Source of the DNA: Chloroflexota bacterium
Lineage (GTDB): Bacteria; Chloroflexota; Anaerolineae; Anaerolineales; Villigracilaceae
Reading direction: 5' to 3'
NCBI GenBank assembly: GCA_021795965.1
Contig: JAJYOU010000004.1
Location: 1 to 64,000 of the forward strand
DNA length: 64,000 nt
Shown: piece after piece, positions 9,481 to 18,610 of the stretch
Layout of the letters: every line of letters begins with the position of its first letter
How positions within the stretch are numbered: position 1 is the stretch's first letter
Translations under genes and position numbers: made by a program
Notes under the pieces: model-generated
Seen by the model: the letters and a program-made list of their open reading frames with translations, nothing else
Told to the model about the DNA's origin: nothing
The model's database searches: none

Positions 9481-10391
9481 TTCGCATTCTCCAGGCTGAT
9501 TTTTTTAGCAAGTTGACCCTTGGTTGTCTGATGTGGAGTAAACACAACCCGCATGCCTGCCACCAAATCTTGAAACTTGCAATCCTCATTCATTTCCGAA
9601 CCATGAAAAAATCTTATCTGACCATCATCGCCGGTCAGAAATCCAAAGTTTTCGTTTTCTGGCAGGTTCTTAATGGTTCCCAGACAACGCAACGGGGGAG
9701 TGGCAAGCGTGGCGACAGATTTCTCAGGCTTCCGAGGTTGCCCGCCTGCGGCAAACAACGCCCGCAACCTGGCAGTGGAGCCTCGTTGCTTGATTTCGTG
9801 TCCCAGGTCAAGATACCAGTTGGCAGCCCGCTTGAGTTCTTCGGCGACACCGGCCCCATAAGGTTTGCCGTCCGGATAGCAGGCCACAAATTCGAACCCG
9901 ACGATCATGGTCAGAATCCGGTAGCGAGCCAACGTTTGAACCAGCGGAACGAAGTCACCATCCCCAGCCACCAGAATGACCGCATCAATTTTGCCACCTT
10001 GCGCTGCGCGGTCAAAAGTGCCAAGGGTCAGTTCAACATCCACACCTTTTTCAACGGTATCCCCGTTCTCATTTATAAAAACTCGGCGAGGGTGAATCGT
10101 AATTTCCGCTTGACAGAGATCGGCATCAAACTCAGCCCAGTCCTGCGCGGAAGTAACGGTCAATCTTTCTCTGGCCTGTCGCCCAATGTACAAATGTTGC
10201 TCAACAATTCGTACCAGGCCCTTGTAGCTTGGGCCAAGTTCATCCGCGAGTTGCGCTCGTAAATAATCGCCAAGTGCCCGGATATTTAGCCAGGCATGTG
10301 GCTCGACATCGTACCGATAGTAACGGCGACAGATCTTGAAGAAGTTGCCGTCATAAACCAGGAGTGCATTAATGGAGGGTGGATAGTTCAT
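9477..10391 (-). CDS. NYN-domain (LabA/DUF88-like) protein with C-terminal cold-shock-like domain
   Basis: ALLVYDGNFFK...KGVDVELTLGTFD...DAVILVAGDGDFVPLV and GTIKNLPENENFGFLTGDDGQIRFFHGSEM. Confidence 0.8.
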   Translation of the reverse strand: MNYPPSINALLVYDGNFFKICRRYYRYDVEPHAWLNIRALGDYLRAQLADELGPSYKGLVRIVEQHLYIGRQARERLTVTSAQDWAEFDADLCQAEITIHPRRVFINENGDTVEKGVDVELTLGTFDRAAQGGKIDAVILVAGDGDFVPLVQTLARYRILTMIVGFEFVACYPDGKPYGAGVAEELKRAANWYLDLGHEIKQRGSTARLRALFAAGGQPRKPEKSVATLATPPLRCLGTIKNLPENENFGFLTGDDGQIRFFHGSEMNEDCKFQDLVAGMRVVFTPHQTTKGQLAKKISLENAK

Positions 10392-10559
10392 TTTGGAAAT
10401 CTGCTTTCATCTTCTTGGTGTACTGCTTTCGTAGTGATCTTCTGCGGCTTGTAGAACTGCAAGGGTGTTCGCTCATCCATGAGCAACCTGTGCAGCTCAC
10501 CAGAACGACTTTCGCTTTTAGGTAATATCGGTGCGTGGCTCAATCTTGACTCTCGAAAC

Positions 10560-10997
10560 TTACTCAACCATCGTAAAAGTCTTGACGCTCTCAAGCGCAA
10601 CCGGCAGGTTGAGACTGGGCTTCCCAGACGCAGTTGCTGAAAAGCCCATCCAGAGCGCGGGGAATCCAGCCATGTCACCCCAGTGCATTTCAACCAAGGT
10701 CAGGCCGAGTGGGGAGTTGCCAATCGAACCAATTTCTGCCTTTTCACAATGCGGGCACAACGGGGTCAGGGCCGCTCCGTTTTCAAACGTAATTTTTTCA
10801 AGTTTGCCATCGGTTTCCGCAACGCCAATTACGCGCCGCATTCCGGCATAAGCGTTGACCGCCTCAAAGAGGCACAGACAACCTGCCTGACCCTCCGAGT
10901 CAATCACTGAAACCAGCGGGTCGCCATGTTCTGCACATTTGGCTATCCCATCCAGCAAGCCAAGGCTGGGATCAAACACAAAACCAGGTTTGCTCAT
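10560..10997 (-). CDS. Hypothetical protein
   Basis: 145-aa ORF, overlaps the next ORF start by 4 nt. Confidence 0.5.
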   Translation of the reverse strand: MSKPGFVFDPSLGLLDGIAKCAEHGDPLVSVIDSEGQAGCLCLFEAVNAYAGMRRVIGVAETDGKLEKITFENGAALTPLCPHCEKAEIGSIGNSPLGLTLVEMHWGDMAGFPALWMGFSATASGKPSLNLPVALESVKTFTMVE

Positions 10998-11173
10998 TGT
11001 TCCTCCGCAAGCATCCGTAAATCATCGTTAGTCAGGCGCAGGTGTTTGGCCCAGCTCTTCGGTGATAAAAGTTGTCCTAAGCGGTACTGCTGATCGGTTT
11101 CATCAAGGGCCGCTAAATGCGCTCCCGGCAATTCGACTACCGTTAAGCTTGTCAACTGGGTTGTCACAGCCAT
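10994..11173 (-). CDS. Hypothetical small protein
   Basis: ORF from MAVTTQLTSLTVVELPG; coupled to downstream ORF. Confidence 0.45.
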   Translation of the reverse strand: MAVTTQLTSLTVVELPGAHLAALDETDQQYRLGQLLSPKSWAKHLRLTNDDLRMLAEEQ

Positions 11174-11181
11174 GATTTTCT

Positions 11182-11601
11182 TCAATTTCCTTTCAAACAC
11201 AGATATCGGCTGTTTACCCAGCCGGTGATTTTTGCCGACAACGTTGAAACCTTGGTCCAGCGGCCACCATCTGGAGCCGTCTTCATGGCCAATTCGCCGT
11301 TATCGCCGAAAACCTGGATAACCGGGTCACCGTTGTCGAGGACACCAACGATAGCGGCATTCGGATTACTGTCGACGCGCACATTTACCTGACCACCGCA
11401 AACCAGAAATATTTGAGCAGCGTTGGCCGAGACAGGCAGGTTGGGCAAGGGCGTCACAGGCGCCTCAGTAACGGCAGCGGGGTGGGTTGCATCCGGCGTG
11501 AGCGTTACCAGAGAAACGGGAACGCCTGCCAGGTTCATTGACGAGCAGGCCAGGATTGCGGTGGCCAGGACAATTAATGAGAGAACAATTCTTTTACGCA
11601 T
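11182..11601 (-). CDS. Lipoprotein with SH3-like domain
   Basis: Lipobox-type signal (LIVLATAILACSS) and VNVRVDSNPNAAIVGVLDNGDPV..GRWTKV..GWV. Confidence 0.65.
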   Translation of the reverse strand: MRKRIVLSLIVLATAILACSSMNLAGVPVSLVTLTPDATHPAAVTEAPVTPLPNLPVSANAAQIFLVCGGQVNVRVDSNPNAAIVGVLDNGDPVIQVFGDNGELAMKTAPDGGRWTKVSTLSAKITGWVNSRYLCLKGN

Positions 11602-11628
11602 GACCTTTCCTCTCTCCCTGCCCACCGG

Positions 11629-11886
11629 TTAGTGGGCAGGGAGGTTGTCGATGACTTGACCCAGGGCTGTCCGGCCATCTGGCATCTCGGAGAACCGGAC
11701 GCCAGGGATGACAGCGACAGCCAGCGATTTTCCATCTTGTGTTTGGGCGTTCAGATATTTCACACCACCAGCCCACTTAGCAGCGGCCAGCGCGCCGATA
11801 ATCAACTTAAGCGCCTCAGTCGCACCAGCCTCGCGACTCCCGCCGCCCTTGCGGGGATTGACCTGCATCTGAATGGCCTCTGCCAC
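11629..11886 (-). CDS. Hypothetical protein
   Basis: 85-aa ORF in the minus-strand array. Confidence 0.4.
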   Translation of the reverse strand: MAEAIQMQVNPRKGGGSREAGATEALKLIIGALAAAKWAGGVKYLNAQTQDGKSLAVAVIPGVRFSEMPDGRTALGQVIDNLPAH

Positions 11887-11927
11887 AAGCGGTCTTGCGC
11901 CATCCAGATGCAGGGCAGGGGGCTGGC

Positions 11928-13337
11928 CTAATGAAAATTTGGCGAAGTGCCGCCCGGGACGTGCCCGTTACCATTGCCGTTACCACCGGGACCGTAGCCA
12001 GCCTCAGGGATAGATTGAATGCCAGCCAACGGCGCGCCATCCAGGTTCTGGGGTTTCGCCGGGGCAGGGGAGGCGGGTCGCATCAGTTCGGCAAATAGCT
12101 CTGAAAAGTTACCCGGCGTCAGGTTGACAGGCAGCAGGTGATACTGCGAGAGCAACTCAAAAGCCTGACCCGCCTCGGTCAATTCGTACTCTGCCAGCAT
12201 GGCTCGGGCTTCGTCCGGGGTCTTATCCAGGTGCTTGAGCAGTTGATCCAGGGTGTAATAGAGCGAGATTTTCGGATGAGGGATCGGCCGGACAGCGCGA
12301 GCGGCCAGCGGCGGAACCATCGGAACCGGATTGACGGTCAGAGGGCGCAGAGGGCGAAGATTGTGGTCCACTAAAGCAGGCTGACTGCCAAAGGAACCGC
12401 GCAGCGTTCCTTCAAGATTGGCCGTCGATTTGCGAATGGCAGTGGCAACTTTTTCAGGATCCAGGCCCAGATCCTGCGCGCCATCGCCCTGGAGATAGGC
12501 TTTCAGTGCGTTGACATACGCCTGCTCGATAAACGCGGGCATATCGCTCATCGTTGCTCCGAGAAGATCGTCCACCTGCCGGTCGGAGACGAATTCTCCG
12601 TACTCATCGAGGATGGTTTTCCGCGCATTGGTTACAGCGGCAACTGCGGCAGCCGTGGGGGCGATGGTCAAACGCGCCAGAACACCCGTGACCACCTTGG
12701 CCTGACTGACGAGCGCGTTGGCAGCGGCTTCTGCCCGGCGGCGCACAGATTCCGTAGAGCGCAACTGGGCAGCGATTTGCTGATTGATCACGTTCAGGTC
12801 CAGTTCTGCCTGTACATCATCGTCGAACTCGCGGGCCAGAAAGATGCAAACGAGATGTCCGATAATCGCAATGGCGTAGGCTGCGCCGACGACCCAGACC
12901 ATCAGAACATTCCCGGTCACCAGCGTGCCAGCCACCTCTATCCCGCTCGAGCCCAGCACTGCGCCGGCGTAGTCAGAAATGCCAACTGCCAGGGAGGCCA
13001 GGGCCGAAACGACCATGCCGATCAGCGCCACATCCCGCTGGGTCTCATTTGCCTCCGAGTCGTAACGGAGATTGAGCCAGGCTACAAAGCCGCCTTCGGT
13101 CAGCGCTAAAGTAAACAGCGCCACCCCGAAACGCAGAACAGGCGACATGCTAGCGCTGACAGTCAGCACGGCGTCAAAAACACGAGCGGCGCCCAAAATC
13201 AGGATGGCATCCAGCAGCAGCTTCAAAATCGCAAGCTTGTCCATCTTGAGGCCCTTGCCGCCCTTTCGGGCAAACAGGCCAGTGAAGCGGGACCAAAGAC
13301 CGCCCGGTTGATACTTACCAGTATTTGTTGAGTTCAT
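11928..13337 (-). CDS. Large membrane protein of the mobile element
   Basis: 469-aa ORF with several hydrophobic helices then a helical cytoplasmic domain. Confidence 0.65.
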   Translation of the reverse strand: MNSTNTGKYQPGGLWSRFTGLFARKGGKGLKMDKLAILKLLLDAILILGAARVFDAVLTVSASMSPVLRFGVALFTLALTEGGFVAWLNLRYDSEANETQRDVALIGMVVSALASLAVGISDYAGAVLGSSGIEVAGTLVTGNVLMVWVVGAAYAIAIIGHLVCIFLAREFDDDVQAELDLNVINQQIAAQLRSTESVRRRAEAAANALVSQAKVVTGVLARLTIAPTAAAVAAVTNARKTILDEYGEFVSDRQVDDLLGATMSDMPAFIEQAYVNALKAYLQGDGAQDLGLDPEKVATAIRKSTANLEGTLRGSFGSQPALVDHNLRPLRPLTVNPVPMVPPLAARAVRPIPHPKISLYYTLDQLLKHLDKTPDEARAMLAEYELTEAGQAFELLSQYHLLPVNLTPGNFSELFAELMRPASPAPAKPQNLDGAPLAGIQSIPEAGYGPGGNGNGNGHVPGGTSPNFH

Positions 13338-13405
13338 CGTGTCCTCCAGTTGTCTCGTTCTAGTGTTTGATACAATTAAAGGCGCAGCGGGTTCTTTGTC
13401 TGCCG

Positions 13406-13440
13406 GAGAGCGCTTACCTTCTCATGGGTGGGGCGCTCTC
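13406..13440. terminator. Hairpin
   Basis: agagcgc...gcgctct inverted repeat. Confidence 0.4.
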
Positions 13441-13522
13441 TTGTTTTTCCTGCTGCGCCTGGGTCCTACTCATAGCGGCTAAGACCTCCCTTCATATAAT
13501 TTGACATCTGCGTTGGGAAAAA

Positions 13523-14128
13523 TCAGCGCAGTGTGGAAAAGAAGATATGTTCGCTGCGCTCGCGCATCCAGAACACGCCCGCTGATGTTTCTGCAATGCG
13601 GGTCCGAAACAGGCTAACTGGAACATCCGCAGGCTTTTCTGCTGCACAGATCGTCCAAACCATTCTCTGCGGACCTTGTTCGCAAATGAATTTGAATAGA
13701 TCCGGCTCGCGGCTGACGAGTTCGTAGTCTTCCACCAGCAAGAGGATGATTCCCTTGCCAGCCTCACGGATAAATTGGGCGATGTTTTCGAGGGGAGTGG
13801 CGTATGAAAAAACGCTCATACGCTCGCCAAGTTCCCAATCCTCCGGGCGGTTAGTAATGACGGCCACTCCGGTCTTTTTGCCATTTAGCGCCAAGGCTGA
13901 ATGGCCGATGGTTTGGAACAGGGCAGTGGTGGCTGGCCGCGAACCTGTGACCAGGATGGCTCCGGCGCGTGGGTCACGCAGATGCAACAAAACTGGCTTG
14001 CCATCCTGCGCCATTCCGAACAAGGAAACATCCGGCGGAAAGGCATATTTCTGAGCGATTCCCATGAGCCAGTTGGCGACGGTACTGATTTGAACAGGGC
14101 ATGAACTGGGACGCGAAAGCGCAAGCAT
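13523..14128 (-). CDS. Hypothetical protein, possible degenerate FtsK/HerA-like ATPase fold
   Basis: GAILVTGSRPATTALFQTIG at a Walker A-like position, IILLLVEDYEL, RMVWTICAAEKPADVPVSLFRTRI. Confidence 0.45.
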   Translation of the reverse strand: MLALSRPSSCPVQISTVANWLMGIAQKYAFPPDVSLFGMAQDGKPVLLHLRDPRAGAILVTGSRPATTALFQTIGHSALALNGKKTGVAVITNRPEDWELGERMSVFSYATPLENIAQFIREAGKGIILLLVEDYELVSREPDLFKFICEQGPQRMVWTICAAEKPADVPVSLFRTRIAETSAGVFWMRERSEHIFFSTLR

Positions 14129-14229
14129 TAAATTAACCTCCTGTGTTTGATCGTATGGATGCCGAATGAGTAGGTTTTGCTGGAACGAGCCAGGCCTGGG
14201 GGTTCGTTCATTTTCTTTTCGCCGTGCCA

Positions 14230-14862
14230 TTAACGAAGCCGGCGGTGCTTTTGACGACGCTCTTCCCTTTCTTCTTCGGTCAAAAAGACAGGCCTTGGCT
14301 GGCGCTGCCAGTAGTCGGCTGTCCGACGCCAGTCCATGACCTCCCAAAGCTGATAGAGGTCCCTGGTTGGGAAACCCGCCTCGATCAGCGCACATTCCGA
14401 GATGGTCCACAGGAAGCGGGCGGTATGGAAGGTTCCTGGATCGAAAGTGCAGCCAACGACACCGTTGTAGTTGTCCCACCAATGACCGTAAGGCTGGATC
14501 GGCATCCTGGCAAACAATTGCTCCAGGTACGCATCGTTTACTCCGCGTCCTTGGGTAAAAAAGTCGAACCCAATCCAGGCTTCCCATTCCTGGAAATCGT
14601 GAATGGTCACGCAGATGTCTGCGATCTGGGAAGCGAATACACAGGGTTTGTACGGAAAGCTTTCCTGACCTGCTGCATTAATCATTGCCCGGTGAGTGGC
14701 AATTCGTAATCTCTCCAGTTCCGACTTGCGGTGTGGGCGCATCATCCAGGAGCCAGAGTTGTGAGACGGCTCGAAATCTGCATAATTCCACGGTGCCAGG
14801 ATTTCCAGATTTTCGAGGCCCAACATATCCTCAGCGATTGTCATCGCCATTTTGTCCTCCAT
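14230..14862 (-). CDS. Hypothetical protein
   Basis: 210-aa ORF. Confidence 0.5.
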   Translation of the reverse strand: MEDKMAMTIAEDMLGLENLEILAPWNYADFEPSHNSGSWMMRPHRKSELERLRIATHRAMINAAGQESFPYKPCVFASQIADICVTIHDFQEWEAWIGFDFFTQGRGVNDAYLEQLFARMPIQPYGHWWDNYNGVVGCTFDPGTFHTARFLWTISECALIEAGFPTRDLYQLWEVMDWRRTADYWQRQPRPVFLTEEEREERRQKHRRLR

Positions 14863-15187
14863 TTTTTGAGGTTATTACCATGACCAGACTGCCATCCTGC
14901 GGCAAAAAGTGGCCTTGCGCATTGACAGCCTTGACACCCAGAGCGGGGTGCAAGCCAAAAACTGTCTCGACCTGGCAGCCCTTAAGCAGGTCTTCGATTT
15001 GGTCTCGGTCTCGATTAAGGTCAAGTCTGATAACTTTTAAGGTTTGCCCGCGATAAGGGGCAGCGGCCTGGATATCCTGTTCCAACGGCTCGGCTGGCTG
15101 CCGGTAGTGATCATCAAATTTGTAATAGCCGCCTGTGCTACTCACCCTCGCCGAGCAGGTTCGAGGTTGGGGGAGGAGCGTGGTCAT
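14831..15187 (-). CDS. Hypothetical protein
   Basis: 118-aa ORF overlapping the downstream start. Confidence 0.45.
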   Translation of the reverse strand: MTTLLPQPRTCSARVSSTGGYYKFDDHYRQPAEPLEQDIQAAAPYRGQTLKVIRLDLNRDRDQIEDLLKGCQVETVFGLHPALGVKAVNAQGHFLPQDGSLVMVITSKNGGQNGDDNR

Positions 15188-15314
15188 GTTGGCCTCCCTG
15201 GAAAGAAATCAGATCCCCAGTGAAACCTACACCTGGCATTCACCGCGCCATAATGGGCTGCTTTTCCGCCTATCATCGGAATGAGTGTTCTGCCTTTGTA
15301 AAAGATGGACCGCA

Positions 15315-15539
15315 TTAGCGCCCTCGCTTTTTTCGTGTTTGCGTTCTCCCCAGTGTAAAAAGCATCACCAGAAACCAGACCAGTAGGGCGAAAATCAACA
15401 GCCCGCCCGGCAGCTGATCATCCCCTTTTGCCATGCCCGTTATTCCCGCAGCAGCCAAAAACGCGCCGACTACCACGGTAACGGCCAGGATCGGGAACAA
15501 GTCGCGAGCGGCTTTGAAAAAACCGCCAGAGTTACTCAT
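15315..15539 (-). CDS. Small membrane protein
   Basis: Two hydrophobic helices; 4-nt overlap with upstream ORF. Confidence 0.5.
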   Translation of the reverse strand: MSNSGGFFKAARDLFPILAVTVVVGAFLAAAGITGMAKGDDQLPGGLLIFALLVWFLVMLFTLGRTQTRKKRGR

Positions 15540-16366
15540 TGCTCATCTCCCCCCACCAGGTTGCCGAGGAAATCATATTCGCCTGCGTCTCCTACCAGGT
15601 TGTCATACGAAGACTTGGGGCCAGCTGGCACGCCATTGGTGGGGGTAAAGCCGGGTTGCCGATTGGTGCTTTGATTAGTTTCTATTGGGCGATAAGTGGT
15701 TTTCTGTTGCGGTTGCGAAGCTCCCGCAGGCGAAACTGGGCGCATCGGGCGGGCAGGGGCGGTTTGTGTTTGTTGGGCAGGCTGGTAGCCGCGCTCCGGT
15801 TGGCGAGAACTCTGGTCAAGAACCGGTCGGCTTATTCCCGCCGAGGCAAAGATTCGGTCACCGGCTGACGAGAAGGTGCCGATCAAGCAAATCCGAATCA
15901 CCCACACCAGAACAGCGATAAAAATGGGGATCAGGGTCTTCATTTCGCCTCCCATCAACTTTTCCCCTACGCCAGTGTGTTCGGCAATCGCCACCGATAC
16001 GCCCCACCAGGTCAAGGTTGCATTGAAGGCAGCCCCCAGAACCCACGCGCCAAACAGATACCAAACCTGAGTGGGGTCCGCCACCGAGTTGTCCGGCATG
16101 AACAGCTTGGCAATTCCGGCAAAGTCGATGCTGCAAAAAGCAATTGCCAGAATGGTCGCCCACGAGATGCCCAAAAAGCTCAGGTCGCCGAGAACATCCT
16201 TGAGGCTGTACTGCGTGGTCGAAAAGTTGAAAATTTCAAACGCGATCGCGCCGCCCACGATCATCCAGCCGAAAACGCGGCCGCGCTGGTTGACTGCATT
16301 GCGCACCAAACCCTCCAGACCTCGCCCGGTGGACGCGGCGCGGTTATTGCTATTGGGAGTGTTCAT
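15536..16366 (-). CDS. Membrane protein of the mobile element
   Basis: ORF from MNTPNSNNRAAS with GGAGG upstream; multiple TM segments then Pro/Gln-rich tail. Confidence 0.6.
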   Translation of the reverse strand: MNTPNSNNRAASTGRGLEGLVRNAVNQRGRVFGWMIVGGAIAFEIFNFSTTQYSLKDVLGDLSFLGISWATILAIAFCSIDFAGIAKLFMPDNSVADPTQVWYLFGAWVLGAAFNATLTWWGVSVAIAEHTGVGEKLMGGEMKTLIPIFIAVLVWVIRICLIGTFSSAGDRIFASAGISRPVLDQSSRQPERGYQPAQQTQTAPARPMRPVSPAGASQPQQKTTYRPIETNQSTNRQPGFTPTNGVPAGPKSSYDNLVGDAGEYDFLGNLVGGDEQ

Positions 16367-16394
16367 TACATTACCTCCTGTCATAAATGTAAAT

Positions 16395-16440
16395 TAAAAG
16401 CGGTTGCCCTTTTTGGAAATACCGGGCAACCGCTTTTAAT
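16395..16440. terminator. Terminator-like hairpin
   Basis: aaaagcggttgccc...gggcaaccgctttta. Confidence 0.6.
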
Positions 16441-16587
16441 TGCAAATCCCCACTCTCGCTCAAGAATGGGGATTCATTTTAGAGTTGCGCCTGAATTTTG
16501 CGGTGTGTTTGCGATACTGGGCCTCCAGATCCAAATCTTCTGGTTTCTATGGATTGATCGGTGTAATCTGGGAACCAGGATAATCGC

Positions 16588-16893
16588 TCAGCGTTTCACC
16601 CGTCCGCCAACTTGCAAGGCTTGATGACGCCGGGCGCCGCTGCTTACCCGCGCAGTTATGCGGATCGAAACTTTTCCGTGCTGCCTAGCCTCCACGCGAC
16701 CCTTGCACAGCAAATTGGTGGTGATGGTCGAGTACACGGCAACCTCCTGATTGATCTCGGCGCGGGCCGCAGTCTCAAACAGCGCTGGAACATCTTCTAC
16801 ATATTCGTAGGCGACCTCGACTCGGAGCAAGGGCCCAGTGGCTTGCGACTGCCGACGGGGAACATCTTGAACATAAAACGGTGTAGGTGACAT
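16588..16893 (-). CDS. Hypothetical protein
   Basis: ORF from MSPTPFYVQDVPRRQ. Confidence 0.4.
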   Translation of the reverse strand: MSPTPFYVQDVPRRQSQATGPLLRVEVAYEYVEDVPALFETAARAEINQEVAVYSTITTNLLCKGRVEARQHGKVSIRITARVSSGARRHQALQVGGRVKR

Positions 16894-17096
16894 TTTTCCT
16901 CCGTGTGATAGAATCAGAGGCGGGTCTCCTGTCATGGAAAAACCCGCCTTGGATGTGAAGCCTCACCTGCGCTAACAGGTGGGGTTTTGCATTAAGTAAG
17001 AAACGCGTGATCTGCGTACCCCATCCGGAAGGTCGGAGGCTGGAGAATGAAACCAGCCTCCGACCTGATACCGGTAAGGACCCCAGATGGGGGAAG

Positions 17097-17168
17097 AGCG
17101 GAAGGGCGGATTCGAACCACCAATCTCAGCGAGGGGGGCGCCGCGCTCTGCCATTGAGCTACTTCCGC
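17097..17168 (-). tRNA. tRNA-like gene, tRNA-Gly-type body with possible CCC anticodon in an unusual loop
   Basis: Minus strand GCGGAAG-TA-GCTC-AATGGCA-GAGC-G-CGGCG-CCCCCCT-CGCTG-AGATT-GGTGG-TTCGAAT-CCGCC-CTTCCGC; cloverleaf stems pair. Confidence 0.7.
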
Positions 17169-17490
17169 TTACTTTGGATGATTGCTTGTCCCGCGCCGGC
17201 GTCAAATGAACGAGGGCTGCCAAAGGGGGTCGGGCTCTTCTCGTTTGACACGCGCGGCGCAGGAATGTGGGGCGGTGGCTCTTGTCACCACAGGCTTCGC
17301 ATCGCGCAAACTGCGCTCACGGATGCCGCCCCGATAAAAGTTCTTAAATCGTTCGATACAGCCAGAGTATGGCTGCTTGTTTGTTGTTTTTTTTCATGTG
17401 CGTTCCCCCCGCCGGGTTGCGGATGCAAATGCTCCCGTCACAGTTTACGCACTCTCAATTGTTAATGTACTGGGCGCACCGGCTAACGGA

Positions 17491-17527
17491 AATCCCGCTG
17501 ACCGGAGCTTCGGCTCTCAGCGGGATT
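17491..17527. ncRNA. Stable UUCG-capped hairpin, terminator or structured RNA
   Basis: AATCCCGCTGACCGGAGC-TTCG-GCTCTCAGCGGGATT. Confidence 0.45.
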
Positions 17528-17648
17528 GTGATAGAATGCGTCTCGCTGGTTCGGTAGAAACTATTAGGGTGATTCGACTTTGTAGAGGTTGTCGTTTCGG
17601 TTCGAACGTGAAAAGCGGTAGGATGTGCGCAAAGCTTTCATCTGAAGT

Positions 17649-17858
17649 TCAAATCGGAATAACGGCGTTGGTCGTTTGTCCTATCTGAAGCTTGGGCGAA
17701 GTGTTACGTTCGGCAGCCTGTTGTTCTTGCTCAAGTTCATCCAAAAGCAGATCGGCCAACAAGTCAAAGGCATGCTCGAACGCTGCCCGCTTGTGGGGCG
17801 GGAGCGGTACATAGCGCACCGTTAACTCGTGGGTGAATTGCTTCCGTTTTTGGCTCAT
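17649..17858 (-). CDS. Hypothetical small protein
   Basis: 69-aa ORF paired with the next small ORF. Confidence 0.4.
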   Translation of the reverse strand: MSQKRKQFTHELTVRYVPLPPHKRAAFEHAFDLLADLLLDELEQEQQAAERNTSPKLQIGQTTNAVIPI

Positions 17859-17862
17859 TAGC

Positions 17863-18069
17863 CTATGCGGACGGGTGGGACAGTGAGGAGATGCTTGCGC
17901 TTTGGAGCATGGCGTCTGTCACCAGCCCGGCTTCTTTGGCCTCCTGCCAGGCGGCGGAAACTAATTCGCCGACCAAGGCATATTTATCCGCACCCCTCAC
18001 AGCCGCCAGAATATCGACTTGGGTTTTGACCACCGGCCTGACCGCTACCTTTAGAAATTTATCGTCCAT
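17863..18069 (-). CDS. Small protein, possibly DNA-binding
   Basis: 68-aa ORF divergent from the HTH regulator. Confidence 0.4.
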   Translation of the reverse strand: MDDKFLKVAVRPVVKTQVDILAAVRGADKYALVGELVSAAWQEAKEAGLVTDAMLQSASISSLSHPSA

Positions 18070-18120
18070 TTGGGAGAATCCTTTCGAGTGCGTCTTATGA
18101 TTTGTAATTTAGTAACTATA

Positions 18121-18220
18121 TTCAACATTATAATAAAAATGGGAAAATTGTCAACCCTATTCGATAAAATACTAAACACATTCGACGCAGAATAGTTGAT
18201 AATGTTGAACATGGTTGACA
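18121..18220. promoter_or_regulatory. Divergent promoter region with inverted-repeat operator candidates
   Basis: TTCAACATTAT (18121) / ATAATGTTGAA (18199) and TTGTCAACC (18148) / GGTTGACA (18213) between divergent genes. Confidence 0.5.
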
Positions 18221-18606
18221 CTTTGTCTAGTTTTATCAATTGGGCTAATCAGATAATGAGCGAGAAAAATATCACTCAGGCCGATATTGCTCGAACTGGA
18301 TTTGTCACCACGGCTGCTGTGAGTAAATTATTTACTTTTCAAGTCAAGTCAGTTGGGGTGGAAATGTGTAAGGCAATTGCCGTGGCTACCGGAATTTCGC
18401 CCATTGAGGTTTATCGTAAAGCAGGGCATTTGCCTAATGTGACGCTAACTGAAGCCGAGGCCGAGGAAATTGCTGAACTGATGTCTGAAATTACCGATCC
18501 AGATCTGCGCCAGGACGCGCATGAGCAGTTGATGCTTTTGAAGCAAAAACAAAACCGGCGCAAGAACACCGGTGGCAATATCATTCCAGACCCAAAGACG
18601 CCATAA
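18196..18606 (+). CDS. XRE/CI-like HTH regulator
   Basis: NITQADIARTGFVTTAAVSKLFT...CKAIAVATGISPIEVYRKAG. Confidence 0.75.
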   Translation: MIMLNMVDTLSSFINWANQIMSEKNITQADIARTGFVTTAAVSKLFTFQVKSVGVEMCKAIAVATGISPIEVYRKAGHLPNVTLTEAEAEEIAELMSEITDPDLRQDAHEQLMLLKQKQNRRKNTGGNIIPDPKTP

Positions 18607-18610
18607 CTAC

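Noticed and set aside
17007-17465. 152-aa plus-strand ORF and overlapping 83-aa minus ORF
   Set aside because: Both cross the tRNA-like gene; no protein similarity recognised.
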